A stretch of 33,532 nt of DNA from JBHHZM01 sp046758065 (GTDB lineage: Bacteria; Pseudomonadota; Alphaproteobacteria; JAAXGF01). Both the position numbers and the translations under genes were made by a program. Position 1 is the first letter of the stretch. Every line of letters begins with the position of its first letter. Positions 7,945-16,600 of the stretch are shown here, piece by piece. The stretch is from assembly GCA_046758065.1 (NCBI GenBank), contig JBHHZM010000018.1:1-33532 (forward strand). The letters are read 5' to 3'. Below the pieces are notes generated by a model. The model had not been told where the DNA came from and made no database searches. It saw only the letters and a program-made list of their open reading frames with translations.

Positions 7945-9134
7945 GCCGTTCTCCGAACGGATGGCGCCGTCGTTCGACGCGTGGCCAACAATCGCCCGAT
8001 CAGACGCGCCGTATTGCCGGCTCCGTCGAGGTCGAGCCGCGCCTCATGCGGTCGGAAATTTTCCGTGGCATCGATCTCGTTCGCGAGCGTTTTCCCGTCG
8101 AGCCGCTCGGGGTCGAGAACGCGGACAAGGCCCAGTTTTTCGAGCCGCCGTGCCCGGTTCGTCTGTTCGTCCTCGCAGCCTTCGGCGAAGGGAACGACGA
8201 GTCCCGAGATCCCGGCGTGGAGGATGTCCATCGCCGTGTTGTAGCCGCACTGACTAACCGACACGGTGGCGTCGCACATCTCGGCGGCCATGTCCGGCAC
8301 CGAACGGCGTATCTCGAGGCCGGGGCGGGTCTTCGCGGCATCGCAGAGTTCGTTCCACGCTTCTTCGGGTAGGAAGGGACCGGCGATCACGGTGACCGGT
8401 ATTCGTCGCGCCTCCCATAAGCGGCGCTGCGCCGCAACGGCCGCGCGAAACAGCGGTGCGCCGACGATTCCGCCACCGGCCGAGACGACAACGCGTGTTC
8501 GCCGTTTTCCCGACGCGACGTCACGGCGTACGGGCAGGACGAACCCGGTATGGTAGACGGGAACGATCAGCGGCCGCCGCGGATGGAAGGATTCGTCCAG
8601 GCGCGCGAATCGCGGATCGGAATGTACGAAGACGCCGTCGAAGTATCGGTTCACCAAGCCGCTCGCCCGGTCGTCGTAACGCTGCTGTTTCTCGCGACGG
8701 TTGACGAGAATGTCGCGCAGGCTGCACAAGGTCAGCGGTCGATCCGTGCCCCGTCGGCGCGCGGCCTCGAGTAACGCGACGATCTCTTCGGCGAAGCGTT
8801 TGCGCCCGAAGGGGAACAGCTCGATCAGAAGCACCTCCGGCGCGACCGTGGAGAACGCCTTCAAGATCGCCTTGCCGCGCAATGCCCGGGCCTCGTCGAC
8901 GCTATAGCGTTCGTCGTGGCTGAAGAGCGTACCGTCCGTTCCCATGCCCAACGGCGGAAGTTGGACAATTTCGACACCGTCGGGAACTCGGATCCCATCG
9001 GGTAGTCGTCCGCCGTTGAGAACGACGACCCGGAACGTTTCGGCAAGCGCCCGGGCGAGGCTAAACGAGCGTACGAGGTGCCCCATTCCGAGCGAATGCT
9101 GGCAATAGAACAGAAGCGCGGGTTTTGGCGTCAT
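7941..9134 (-). CDS. MurG/GT28-like glycosyltransferase
   Basis: A 397-residue GT-B glycosyltransferase that probably moves a sugar from a nucleotide donor to the growing glycan in the cytoplasm. The N-terminus YCQHSLGMGHLVRSFSLARA is the glycine-rich start of the acceptor domain. The C-terminal half has VVVSAGGGIVGAPL and SQCGYNTAMDILHAGISGLV, corresponding to the donor-binding part of MurG-like enzymes. It shares family traits with the glycosyltransferase half of the fusion at 19210-20880 (SLRDIL versus GLRDIL, CGYNT versus GGYNT), so the two are probably paralogs. The ATG at 9134 overlaps the exporter's stop codon (ATGA), and its stop overlaps the next start in the same way. Donor and acceptor are unknown. 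Confidence 0.82.
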   Translation of the reverse strand: MTPKPALLFYCQHSLGMGHLVRSFSLARALAETFRVVVLNGGRLPDGIRVPDGVEIVQLPPLGMGTDGTLFSHDERYSVDEARALRGKAILKAFSTVAPEVLLIELFPFGRKRFAEEIVALLEAARRRGTDRPLTLCSLRDILVNRREKQQRYDDRASGLVNRYFDGVFVHSDPRFARLDESFHPRRPLIVPVYHTGFVLPVRRDVASGKRRTRVVVSAGGGIVGAPLFRAAVAAQRRLWEARRIPVTVIAGPFLPEEAWNELCDAAKTRPGLEIRRSVPDMAAEMCDATVSVSQCGYNTAMDILHAGISGLVVPFAEGCEDEQTNRARRLEKLGLVRVLDPERLDGKTLANEIDATENFRPHEARLDLDGAGNTARLIGRLLATRRTTAPSVRRTA

Positions 9135-10945
9135 CGAACGAGTTCCCTGTGAGGTTCCGGGGTGCGTGGCCGTCCGGGCTGCGTCGTAATGCGCTGACCG
9201 TCGAGACGCGCGATCACGTCGGCCTGCTCGACGAGCGCCGACTGATGGGTCACCGCGAGACACGTGCGGTCGTGGCGAACACGATCCAAAGCGTTGACGA
9301 TGATGCGCTGCGACTCGGGATCCACGTTGGCAAGCGGCTCGTCGAGCACGAGGATCGGGCAGTCGAGCAGCAGCGCCCGAGCGAGAGAAAGCCGCGCCCG
9401 TTGCCCGCCCGACAGATTCATGCCGGCCTCTCCCAGATGAGCGTCGAGACCGCCGGGCAGGGTCCGGGCGAAGTCGTCGAGAACGACGTGGCCAAGAGCC
9501 TCCCACAATTCGGCGTCCGAGACCTCGCGGTCGAGCGGCCGCAGGGCGTCGCGCAAGGAGCCCTTGAAGAGGTGCGTTTCCTGAAGCATGACCGCGAATT
9601 GCGCGCGTAGGCTTTGCAGCCGGATGCGCGGGTAGGGCATGCCGTCGAGCAGGATCGTGCCCGACGAGGGTTCGAACAGTCGCAGCAACAACGCGACAAG
9701 TGTGCTTTTGCCGCTGCCGCTCGGCCCGACGAGGACGGTCAGTTTGCCGGGCTCGAGGCAGAGATTTACGTCGCGCAGTACCGGTGCCTCGGCCTGCCCG
9801 CGAAGGTCCGGCGCGTAAGCGAATGAAACGTCCCGCAATTCGACGCGGCCGCGTGCGCGTTCGATGTCGACGGCGTCGGACCGATCGCGGATGCACGGGG
9901 TGCGGTCCAAGAGCGCGAGCAACTGATCGCCGCGGGCCAGACCGCGCGTCACCGCCGACCCCAATTCGTTGATCTTAGCGACCGGTCTGAGGAGCTGTGT
10001 GATGTAGGCCGCGCCGACGATGAGCCCGCCGATCGTCATGTCGCCGGCGAGCACGAGAAGTCCGCCGCCGCCGATGACCAGGGCGACCGCCAGCCCGCTG
10101 ACGATCGTCACGACCCGCTCCATGCGCGCCGCGATCCGGGCCTCGTGGACGCCGGCGTCCAGGCTTTGGGCGTTCGCGTGCTCGAAACGCTCGCGCGTCC
10201 AGCCCTCGGCGCCCATGACCTGAACGCTCGGCAGGCCGCGGATGATTTCCTGCGCGAGGCCCGCGACGTCGCCCTCGCGTCGACGTTTGTGTTGCGACGC
10301 CTCGCGTAGCGAATCGGCGTAACCGCGGATCAGCCAGGCGAGTATCGATACGATCGCGAGCCCGAGCAGGCCGAGGCGGGGTTCGAGCCAGAACATCGCC
10401 GCGAAGGTGATCACCAGTGCCGCCAGGTGGCGGAAGAGCAGTGGCGCGGTGGCGCTGAACAGGCGCGTCACCATGCGTACGTCGTCGACGAGGCGCAGGA
10501 CGATCTCGCCGCTCCGCTCGTCGGTCCCCAGCGTCGAGGGCAGGGTCTGCACGTGACCGAGGAGCCGGTCGCGCAGCTTCAGGACCATGCTTTCGCGTAT
10601 GCGCGCGTTGACGTACTTCTCGATCGTCGAGAAGACCGATCGCATGGCGGCGATCAGCGCAACGGCGGCGGCGAGAACGACGATTTGGCCGGTCGGAGAC
10701 AGCGCCGCCGCGTGCAACGCGAGCGGTCCGGGAAGGGGATGGGTGCCGAGTACGCTATCGATCAGGATTTTCAGGGGCCAGGGCGCGAGCACCAGAGTTC
10801 CGACCGCTGCCAAGCTGCACACATAGGAAACGGCAAGCAAACGCCGGTGTTGCCACCAGTCAGGTGCGAAGGCGCGGACCACCCGCCACCAGGCGGGCCG
10901 TTGGGCGATCATGGCGATTGCCCGATGTGCGCTGGCATTGCTCAC
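9131..10945 (-). CDS. ABC exporter half-transporter (permease fused to ATPase)
   Basis: An MsbA-type inner-membrane exporter subunit, expected to work as a homodimer. With the GTG at 10945 it has 604 residues: a transmembrane domain (about 35-320) with six predicted helices, then an ATPase domain with Walker A GPSGSGKST (407-415), Q-loop Gln455, signature LSGGQ (511-515), Walker B ILVLDE (531-536) and H-loop His567, all intact. It is the only transporter in the operon, and no Wzx, Wzy or Wzm/Wzt genes are visible, so it is the natural candidate to flip a lipid-linked sugar or export a small glycoconjugate. The start overlaps the phosphatase stop as GTGA. An in-frame ATG at 10912 is an alternative start. 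Confidence 0.9.
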   Translation of the reverse strand: MSNASAHRAIAMIAQRPAWWRVVRAFAPDWWQHRRLLAVSYVCSLAAVGTLVLAPWPLKILIDSVLGTHPLPGPLALHAAALSPTGQIVVLAAAVALIAAMRSVFSTIEKYVNARIRESMVLKLRDRLLGHVQTLPSTLGTDERSGEIVLRLVDDVRMVTRLFSATAPLLFRHLAALVITFAAMFWLEPRLGLLGLAIVSILAWLIRGYADSLREASQHKRRREGDVAGLAQEIIRGLPSVQVMGAEGWTRERFEHANAQSLDAGVHEARIAARMERVVTIVSGLAVALVIGGGGLLVLAGDMTIGGLIVGAAYITQLLRPVAKINELGSAVTRGLARGDQLLALLDRTPCIRDRSDAVDIERARGRVELRDVSFAYAPDLRGQAEAPVLRDVNLCLEPGKLTVLVGPSGSGKSTLVALLLRLFEPSSGTILLDGMPYPRIRLQSLRAQFAVMLQETHLFKGSLRDALRPLDREVSDAELWEALGHVVLDDFARTLPGGLDAHLGEAGMNLSGGQRARLSLARALLLDCPILVLDEPLANVDPESQRIIVNALDRVRHDRTCLAVTHQSALVEQADVIARLDGQRITTQPGRPRTPEPHRELVR

Positions 10946-11619
10946 TGCCAGAATCCCTGCCGCCGCTTGCCGGAATCGCGCCGGCGAAGCGAAATCGTCT
11001 CGACCCTGGGCACGCCGCCGGGAGCGATCTCGTAGAGATGGCAGGCGCGCACGCGTGCCTCCAAGGCATCCTCCCGCGGCCATCCGAGGAGCCGCCCAAG
11101 GACGACACGGTTCGTGTTGCGATGCCCGACGATGAGCACCACTTTCCCGGCTTCTCGGCGAAGGATTTCGTCGAGGCAGGGAAGGACACGGGCTTCGAGG
11201 TCGGCGAAACTCTCCCCATCGGGCAGCCGGCGATGCAGTCTGTCGGCGCCGCGCCAATTCCACAGCCACAACGCCTCGGGGTCCCGGTGATCTCGGAAAC
11301 GTCCCTGAACGACGCCCATGTGCTGTTCACGCAGCGCTGCGCACTGCTGAATTTCCAGTCCGTGCAAGAGGGAAACCGGTTGGGCCGTTTCGACGGCGCG
11401 GCGCAACGTGCTGGTGTAGACGGCGTCGAGGCGAACGTCGCGCAGCACCCGGCCGAGGCGCTGCGCCTGCGCCTTCCCGTCGCTCGACAGGCCGGGCTCG
11501 AGCTGACCGGAAATCTTCTTCGTCCCGTTCCAGAGGCTTCGACCGTGGCGCACCACATAGACCGTCTTAGGCCGACCCATGTGGGAGAACTCGCGCGCCA
11601 AGGGGGATACCGCGTCCAT
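10942..11619 (-). CDS. Histidine phosphatase family protein
   Basis: A phosphoglycerate-mutase-like phosphatase of about 225 residues. The phosphohistidine motif is VVRHGRSLWN with His25, the second histidine is in VGHRNTNRVV (His166), and Glu98 in LREQHMG is the likely acid. Such enzymes remove phosphate from small molecules including sugar phosphates. In this operon it directly follows two APH-fold kinases, so it may act on the same intermediate. I place the start at the ATG at 11619, 4 nt after the upstream stop. ATG 11580 (MGRPKTVYVVRHG) fits the usual family N-terminus and is an equally serious candidate; an earlier ATG at 11640 would overlap the upstream gene. The substrate is unknown. 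Confidence 0.88.
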   Translation of the reverse strand: MDAVSPLAREFSHMGRPKTVYVVRHGRSLWNGTKKISGQLEPGLSSDGKAQAQRLGRVLRDVRLDAVYTSTLRRAVETAQPVSLLHGLEIQQCAALREQHMGVVQGRFRDHRDPEALWLWNWRGADRLHRRLPDGESFADLEARVLPCLDEILRREAGKVVLIVGHRNTNRVVLGRLLGWPREDALEARVRACHLYEIAPGGVPRVETISLRRRDSGKRRQGFWQ

Positions 11620-11623
11620 GGCG

Positions 11624-13087
11624 TCAGGCGTTGCTGCCAAGGGTCACAGCCAGGGCCTGGTCTCCGCCGTTGCTGATGATCTGGGCGAGCCCCAAGAGGT
11701 CGTCGAGCGTTTCGAGGAACGTCGATTTCAACCCCTTGACGCTGCGGAATGCCCTTTCGTTGACGAGCGCGGCGGCGGTGTACCAGACGATGTCGGCTGC
11801 CGGCATGGGCCAGTCGGCATGAGCCCGGTATCCCTTGAGAAAGCGTTGGATGATCGGGTGGACGGCGGTCGGCGCTTTGCCTTCCAGGAGCGCCCGGTGC
11901 AGGACTCGGGCAACGAAACAGCCCAGTTCGTATGCCGGCGGGCCGAGAGAAACGCCGTCGAGGTCGATGAGGGCGATCCGCTCGCCGTCGACAAGCATGT
12001 TCTCCGGGTGAAGATCGTCGTGGAGCGTCGCCACCGTCTCGTGATCGAGGTGCGGGGCACGCTGCGCCAGCCGGTCATGCACGGCCGAAAGGGTGACGCG
12101 AGTCGCCGGCCGAACTTGGCCGAGCAGGCCAACGTTCGCGCGCAGCAACGCCGTGACGTCCGCCACCCGAATGCGCCGATCACAGGCGACGGGCGTGCGG
12201 TGGAGCCGGGCGATCGCCGCGCCGGCACGGCCGAACATCGAAGCGTCGTCGGCGTCGAGCACGAGCGTCCGTCCGTCGAGCGCCTCTTGCCAAAAAAGCC
12301 CGTATTCCGGCTGATAGCCGAGCGGTCGCGGGATGACAATCTCGCCGCGAATACGCGATTCGCTGTTCCACAGCCTGCAGAGCGTGCGGTGAAGTACCTC
12401 GGCTTTGTCGCCCTTGCGGCCCTTGCCGTAGATCGACCATGGGCGGACCCGGCCGGTTGGGCCGTGGGCGAGACGGAGGTCTACGCGGAAGCAGTACCTC
12501 CCGTGGGGAACGTAGTTGGCAACCGACCGATCGCACGTGGCGATCCGATAATCGCTCCCCCAGCGCGATGCAACGACCTCGGGCAGGATCTCGTCCGTCA
12601 AGCGAGCCGAATCGTCGAATACGGCCAACCGATCGAGCGTGCGATCGTTGGGGAAGGCCCAGACGATCATTTCGAGGAATTCTATATGCATCAACGGCGG
12701 ACCGAAGCGCGGCGCGACAAGTTCCCGCCGCCGCTCTGCGCAATACCGGGTGCGTGAGGTCCCGGCTCTGTAGAGACACGCGTTCATGAATTGCTCGTGG
12801 GCCTCACCGGAAACGCGGTCGCCGACCGTCAAGCGGTAGTCGATCATGGCTCTGCGACCCGGACGGTAGCGAACGTGTTCGATCCGGCATTCTTGAATGT
12901 AAAAGCGTTCCGACTGCCGGAGTGCCGCCGGGCTTTCGACACCGAACATCCGGCGCTCGAACGTGCGGCCCATGTGCTCGGTGTCGAGCGCCTCGGCGAG
13001 ATGCGGCAGGACAGGATCGTGCGGCCCATGCGAGTCGACGATTGCCGCGCCGTCCCTCGTACCCGATGTTTGCGCCGACCTAATCAT
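11624..13087 (-). CDS. APH-fold phosphotransferase, copy 1 of a tandem pair
   Basis: An aminoglycoside-phosphotransferase/choline-kinase-fold enzyme of 487 residues. The catalytic loop is LHDDLHPENML (His356, Asp358, Asn363) and the metal-binding motif is LIDLDGVSLGPPAYEL (Asp375/Asp377). The N-terminal half carries FGPPLMHIEFLEMIVWAFPN, shared with the adjacent paralog. The residue after the catalytic His is Asp rather than the common Gly. In a glycan operon the likely substrate is a sugar or another small hydroxyl compound, not an antibiotic. The ATG at 13087 overlaps the upstream paralog's stop by 8 nt. Family is firm; substrate is not known. Confidence 0.82.
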   Translation of the reverse strand: MIRSAQTSGTRDGAAIVDSHGPHDPVLPHLAEALDTEHMGRTFERRMFGVESPAALRQSERFYIQECRIEHVRYRPGRRAMIDYRLTVGDRVSGEAHEQFMNACLYRAGTSRTRYCAERRRELVAPRFGPPLMHIEFLEMIVWAFPNDRTLDRLAVFDDSARLTDEILPEVVASRWGSDYRIATCDRSVANYVPHGRYCFRVDLRLAHGPTGRVRPWSIYGKGRKGDKAEVLHRTLCRLWNSESRIRGEIVIPRPLGYQPEYGLFWQEALDGRTLVLDADDASMFGRAGAAIARLHRTPVACDRRIRVADVTALLRANVGLLGQVRPATRVTLSAVHDRLAQRAPHLDHETVATLHDDLHPENMLVDGERIALIDLDGVSLGPPAYELGCFVARVLHRALLEGKAPTAVHPIIQRFLKGYRAHADWPMPAADIVWYTAAALVNERAFRSVKGLKSTFLETLDDLLGLAQIISNGGDQALAVTLGSNA

Positions 13088-14510
13088 CGCCTGTTCCTGC
13101 GGCTGCGAGGACGTCGTCGGTGCCGCGGCTGATCCGGTCGGCGAGCGCGACCAGATCATCGACGATCTCCAGTCGTCCCGCCTTCAGGCGAGAGATGCAA
13201 CGGCCAGCCCTTTCGGCGATTAGCGCGGCAGCGGTATGCCAGGCAATCTCGGAACGCGGGATGGCCCAAGGCACGCGCGCGCGATAGCGCCCGAGGAACA
13301 TTTCGACCATCGGTCGCGTGCTCGCCGGTGTTCGTCTGCACAGAATGGCCCGATAGAGAGCCGCGGCGACGAAGCTGCCGATGTCGTAGGACGGTGGTCC
13401 TTCGCTCAAGGTATCGAGATCGATCAACGACACGCGGTCGCCGGCGACGAGCATGTTCTTGGTGTGAAGATCGCCGTGCAGCGTCGCCTTCGCCGCGTCC
13501 GGCAGTCGGTCGCGGTCGTTCATCAATCGCTGGACGACGGCCGCTGCGGTGGTGGCGCACGACGGGCGGACTCGTTCGAGCCGTGACGTGACCGCGAGCA
13601 ACCGGCTCACGGTCTCGCGCGGCCGAGTGCGGCGGCGACAGCCGATGGACGTCGTGTGCAGGTCCGCGACCGCCTCGGCAGCCTTGCCGACGAGGCCGAG
13701 GTCCGCGCCGTCGTCCCCATAACGCTTCTCGAAGGTCTCTCCTGCCAGCCCTTCCTGCCAGAGTACCCGATACGCCGGTTGATAGCCGAGGGGTCGCGGT
13801 ATGCTCAGCGCACCACGTATGCGCGCGGCGCCGTCCCAAAGGCGTTGCATGTCGGCGTGGGCATCGGCGCCCCGGTCGTCGTAATAGGTCTTGCCGAAGA
13901 CGACCCATGGCCGCTTTTCTCCCGTCCGGCGGTGGCACAGGTCGAGCGCGGCACGAATGCAGCACGTGTGTTCGGGGATGTAGTGCGCGAGGGTCGGGGA
14001 AACGGTTGCGATCCGCCACGCCGGTCCCCAGTGACGTTCGACGATGTCGCGAAGAATCTCGTTCCTTAACCGGCCGGCGTCGGTCAGTGCGGCGAGGTTT
14101 TCGATCTTGCGCTCGTTGGGAAAGGCCCAGACGACCATCTCCAAGGGTTCGATATGCATCACCGGCGGCCCGAACTGCGGCGACACCAGGACTTGCCGTT
14201 TGGCCTTTTGATATCGACTATGCGAAGCGCCGGGTGCGAAGGCGCGGGCCGACAAGAGCTGATTGTGGGATCGGCCCGAACGGCGGTCGTCGATCGACAG
14301 TCGATAGCCGATGGTGCATTTTTTCCCCGGCTGGTACTTGATCCGCTCGATGCGGCAATCGCGGAGACGGAACGGGCCGCCGTCGGGTGATCCGCCGCGC
14401 GTCGCGGGGCCGAACATCCTGGTCTCGAATTCCCGGGCCATGCGTCGGGCGTCGAGAACGCATGCGAGTTGGGGAAGGCCCCGATCCTGCGGCAGTGCGC
14501 GGGCGGTCAT
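13080..14510 (-). CDS. APH-fold phosphotransferase, copy 2 of a tandem pair
   Basis: A 476-residue paralog of the neighbouring kinase. The catalytic loop is LHGDLHTKNML (His345, Asp347, Asn352) with SLIDLDTLSEGPPSYDI (Asp364/Asp366) as the metal motif, so both kinase motifs are intact. Shared blocks with the next gene include FGPP-MHIE-LEM-VWAFPN, IPRPLGYQP and an N-terminal RIE-YxPG segment, showing an old tandem duplication; the copies have diverged widely, which suggests different substrates or steps. The ATG at 14510 shares a base with the upstream stop (TGATG). Confidence 0.82.
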   Translation of the reverse strand: MTARALPQDRGLPQLACVLDARRMAREFETRMFGPATRGGSPDGGPFRLRDCRIERIKYQPGKKCTIGYRLSIDDRRSGRSHNQLLSARAFAPGASHSRYQKAKRQVLVSPQFGPPVMHIEPLEMVVWAFPNERKIENLAALTDAGRLRNEILRDIVERHWGPAWRIATVSPTLAHYIPEHTCCIRAALDLCHRRTGEKRPWVVFGKTYYDDRGADAHADMQRLWDGAARIRGALSIPRPLGYQPAYRVLWQEGLAGETFEKRYGDDGADLGLVGKAAEAVADLHTTSIGCRRRTRPRETVSRLLAVTSRLERVRPSCATTAAAVVQRLMNDRDRLPDAAKATLHGDLHTKNMLVAGDRVSLIDLDTLSEGPPSYDIGSFVAAALYRAILCRRTPASTRPMVEMFLGRYRARVPWAIPRSEIAWHTAAALIAERAGRCISRLKAGRLEIVDDLVALADRISRGTDDVLAAAGTGDD

Positions 14511-16600
14511 CACGGCGTCGTATCCGGGGGCCGCACGGGAGAACCCGAGCTTTCCAGGGACGCGCCTTCGCTCGTATGCAGGCGGACGACCTTGCCCTCC
14601 GCGTCCAGCCGCATGACGAGGTAACTGCCGTCGTAGACGTACGCTCCGAACCGCCGGCGCCGCCACGGTGCGCTGTCGGCGAGAAAGCAGTAGTCCGTAA
14701 AGCGTTCATCGCCACGCTCGATGGTGATGCAGAACGCCTGTGCGTCCGCCACCGGCCGTCCCTGGTCGTCGGCCCATACGGCCATCTCGCGGATCGAAAT
14801 TTCGGGCGGCTCGTCCCGATAAGGATAGAGAACGGTGTGGAAGGCCGCGTTTCGCCCGTGTCGCGAATAGCGGACGACCGGAGCGGGCAGCTTTTTCCCG
14901 TAGCGGGGCGAGACGAACCCGTCGTCGACGACGACGGAAACGTCGGACTCCTCAGGCTGCGCCAGAACGAGATGCGGTGCCGTGATCGAACGGGTGCCGG
15001 CCTCAAGACACGTGACAACGCGGTCGCACGCGTCGTCCGAGAGATGGAACAGCAGATCGTAACGATGTGTTCGGTTGGCCCGCAGAAGGTCGGCGACGAT
15101 CCAGTACTCGGGACAGACGAAGAGGATCTTGCGCTCGTGAACGGCGTCGTATTCGTAGCTTCGCGCGATCCCGTGCAGGTAGTCGAAGCCCGGGCGGCTG
15201 GCGAAGGCGCGGAGTTCGTGGTCGGGCGCCGGACCGCTGATCTTGTAGCGTTTCTTTCCCGGCGCATAGGCGGTCTGGTTCATGCCGTCGACGAGCACCG
15301 TGTTGTGGTAGGCGGTGCCGCGAAAGCAGGCCCGCCAGTCGGTCTCGCCGTGATGGCTGTAGGTGTAGCGCCCGGGATCGACGACGAGCGAACGGCCGTA
15401 GGCGGCAACCTCGATGCTGAGGAGGTCGAAATGGCCGTGGGTTCCGGCGCCGAGGGGTCCGCAATCGAATATCAGATAGCGCTCGTCGTCGTAGGCTTCG
15501 GCGCCCGTTCCCCAACCACTGCGAAGCACATAGTAGCCGCTGTCGCGAAATCCCTTCGATCGGCACGGAGGCGGCGCTCCCGCTTCACCCTTCGTCGCGA
15601 CGTAGCGCAGCGCCGGGCAGCCGTAGATGCGGGCTCCGTGATCCAGCAGGTCGCGATAGGATCCGACGTCTCCGTCGCTCAGCGCCGGGATCGAACCATC
15701 CGGTTTGTGAACGTGGAGTGCGAAGTCGAGCGCCTTGCGCATCATCGCGTCCATGTCGGGCGGCACCGCGATGCTGTTGCGTTCGGCAAGCCGACGCACG
15801 CAGAGATAATTCTTGAGTACGAGGTGGTGGTAGTGGGTCGAAAGTTCGCACTGAACGCCGTCGGGCAGGAGGTCGGAGTGCATGTTCGCAACGATCTCGC
15901 GAAGCGAAAAATCGAGCCATTCGTCGGCTCCCTTCATCTCCGGGAACGCCATCGCGGCGAGGAAGATCGCATAGAGCTCGAGCGTGCGGTGATTGCGCGC
16001 CTCGGCCAGATGATCGCGGAGGTGATTGACTTGCGCGTGAAGGGAGACGAGCACCCGCCGGTGAAATTCGGCCGGTACCGCGGGACGGCCATCGTCGGAG
16101 ACGAAATAGTAAAGGGCGTAGATCCAGTTCTGGATTCGACGTCCGGTGACCGCGGCGAACTTGTCGCCGTTCAGCAGCGAGCGCCCGGCGAGAAATTCGG
16201 GCTCGACCTCGTCGATCCACGATGATGTGAGCGCGATCCATTTGTTCAGATAGCGGAGGTCTCTTGTTTCCCGGAAAGCGATCCCCAACCCCACCGCGTA
16301 GTAGAACTTGTGCAGCAGAATCTGCCATTCGAGATCGCGGCTCGGGTTGGTCAGCCAGTCGGTGGGAGGCGGCAGGTGGTGGGTCTCGTTGTTGAAGTCG
16401 AAACGATCGCTGAGCACGCCGTCGATCTTGTCCCGCCGCGTTTCACCTTCGTCGGGGACCGGAAAATAACGACGGCTCGTGTGTCTCCGGTAGTGCTCCA
16501 GAATGTCCGCCGGCGCCCACGTGTCGTACGGCGGCGTGAAGATCGTTGCTTCGCTCCGATACGCATCTGGCGCCGGATGCGCCCGGACGGCGGTGTTCAT
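14510..16600 (-). CDS. Heparinase II/III-family protein (polysaccharide lyase fold), no signal peptide
   Basis: A 696-residue protein with an alpha/alpha-toroid N-terminal half and the beta-sandwich Heparinase_II_III domain in the second half. Candidate active-site residues are Asn203/His204 (ARNHRTLELYAIF), Glu252-His258 (CELSTHYHHL), and His388/His390 (GTHGHFDLLSIEV), with a conserved YHNTVLVDG at 431-439. Family members cleave uronic-acid-containing polysaccharides (heparin, alginate) by beta-elimination. Unlike most secreted lyases, the N-terminus MNTAVRAHPAPDAY has no signal peptide, so it would act in the cytoplasm, perhaps in editing or as a non-lytic relative. The ATG at 16600 overlaps the previous stop as ATGA; ATG 16606 is an alternative. 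Actual activity is not established by sequence. Confidence 0.8.
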   Translation of the reverse strand: MNTAVRAHPAPDAYRSEATIFTPPYDTWAPADILEHYRRHTSRRYFPVPDEGETRRDKIDGVLSDRFDFNNETHHLPPPTDWLTNPSRDLEWQILLHKFYYAVGLGIAFRETRDLRYLNKWIALTSSWIDEVEPEFLAGRSLLNGDKFAAVTGRRIQNWIYALYYFVSDDGRPAVPAEFHRRVLVSLHAQVNHLRDHLAEARNHRTLELYAIFLAAMAFPEMKGADEWLDFSLREIVANMHSDLLPDGVQCELSTHYHHLVLKNYLCVRRLAERNSIAVPPDMDAMMRKALDFALHVHKPDGSIPALSDGDVGSYRDLLDHGARIYGCPALRYVATKGEAGAPPPCRSKGFRDSGYYVLRSGWGTGAEAYDDERYLIFDCGPLGAGTHGHFDLLSIEVAAYGRSLVVDPGRYTYSHHGETDWRACFRGTAYHNTVLVDGMNQTAYAPGKKRYKISGPAPDHELRAFASRPGFDYLHGIARSYEYDAVHERKILFVCPEYWIVADLLRANRTHRYDLLFHLSDDACDRVVTCLEAGTRSITAPHLVLAQPEESDVSVVVDDGFVSPRYGKKLPAPVVRYSRHGRNAAFHTVLYPYRDEPPEISIREMAVWADDQGRPVADAQAFCITIERGDERFTDYCFLADSAPWRRRRFGAYVYDGSYLVMRLDAEGKVVRLHTSEGASLESSGSPVRPPDTTP

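Noticed and set aside
11624..14510. Aminoglycoside resistance genes
   Set aside because: The fold is APH-like, but both genes are embedded by overlapping codons in a glycan operon and are paralogs with long extra N-terminal regions.
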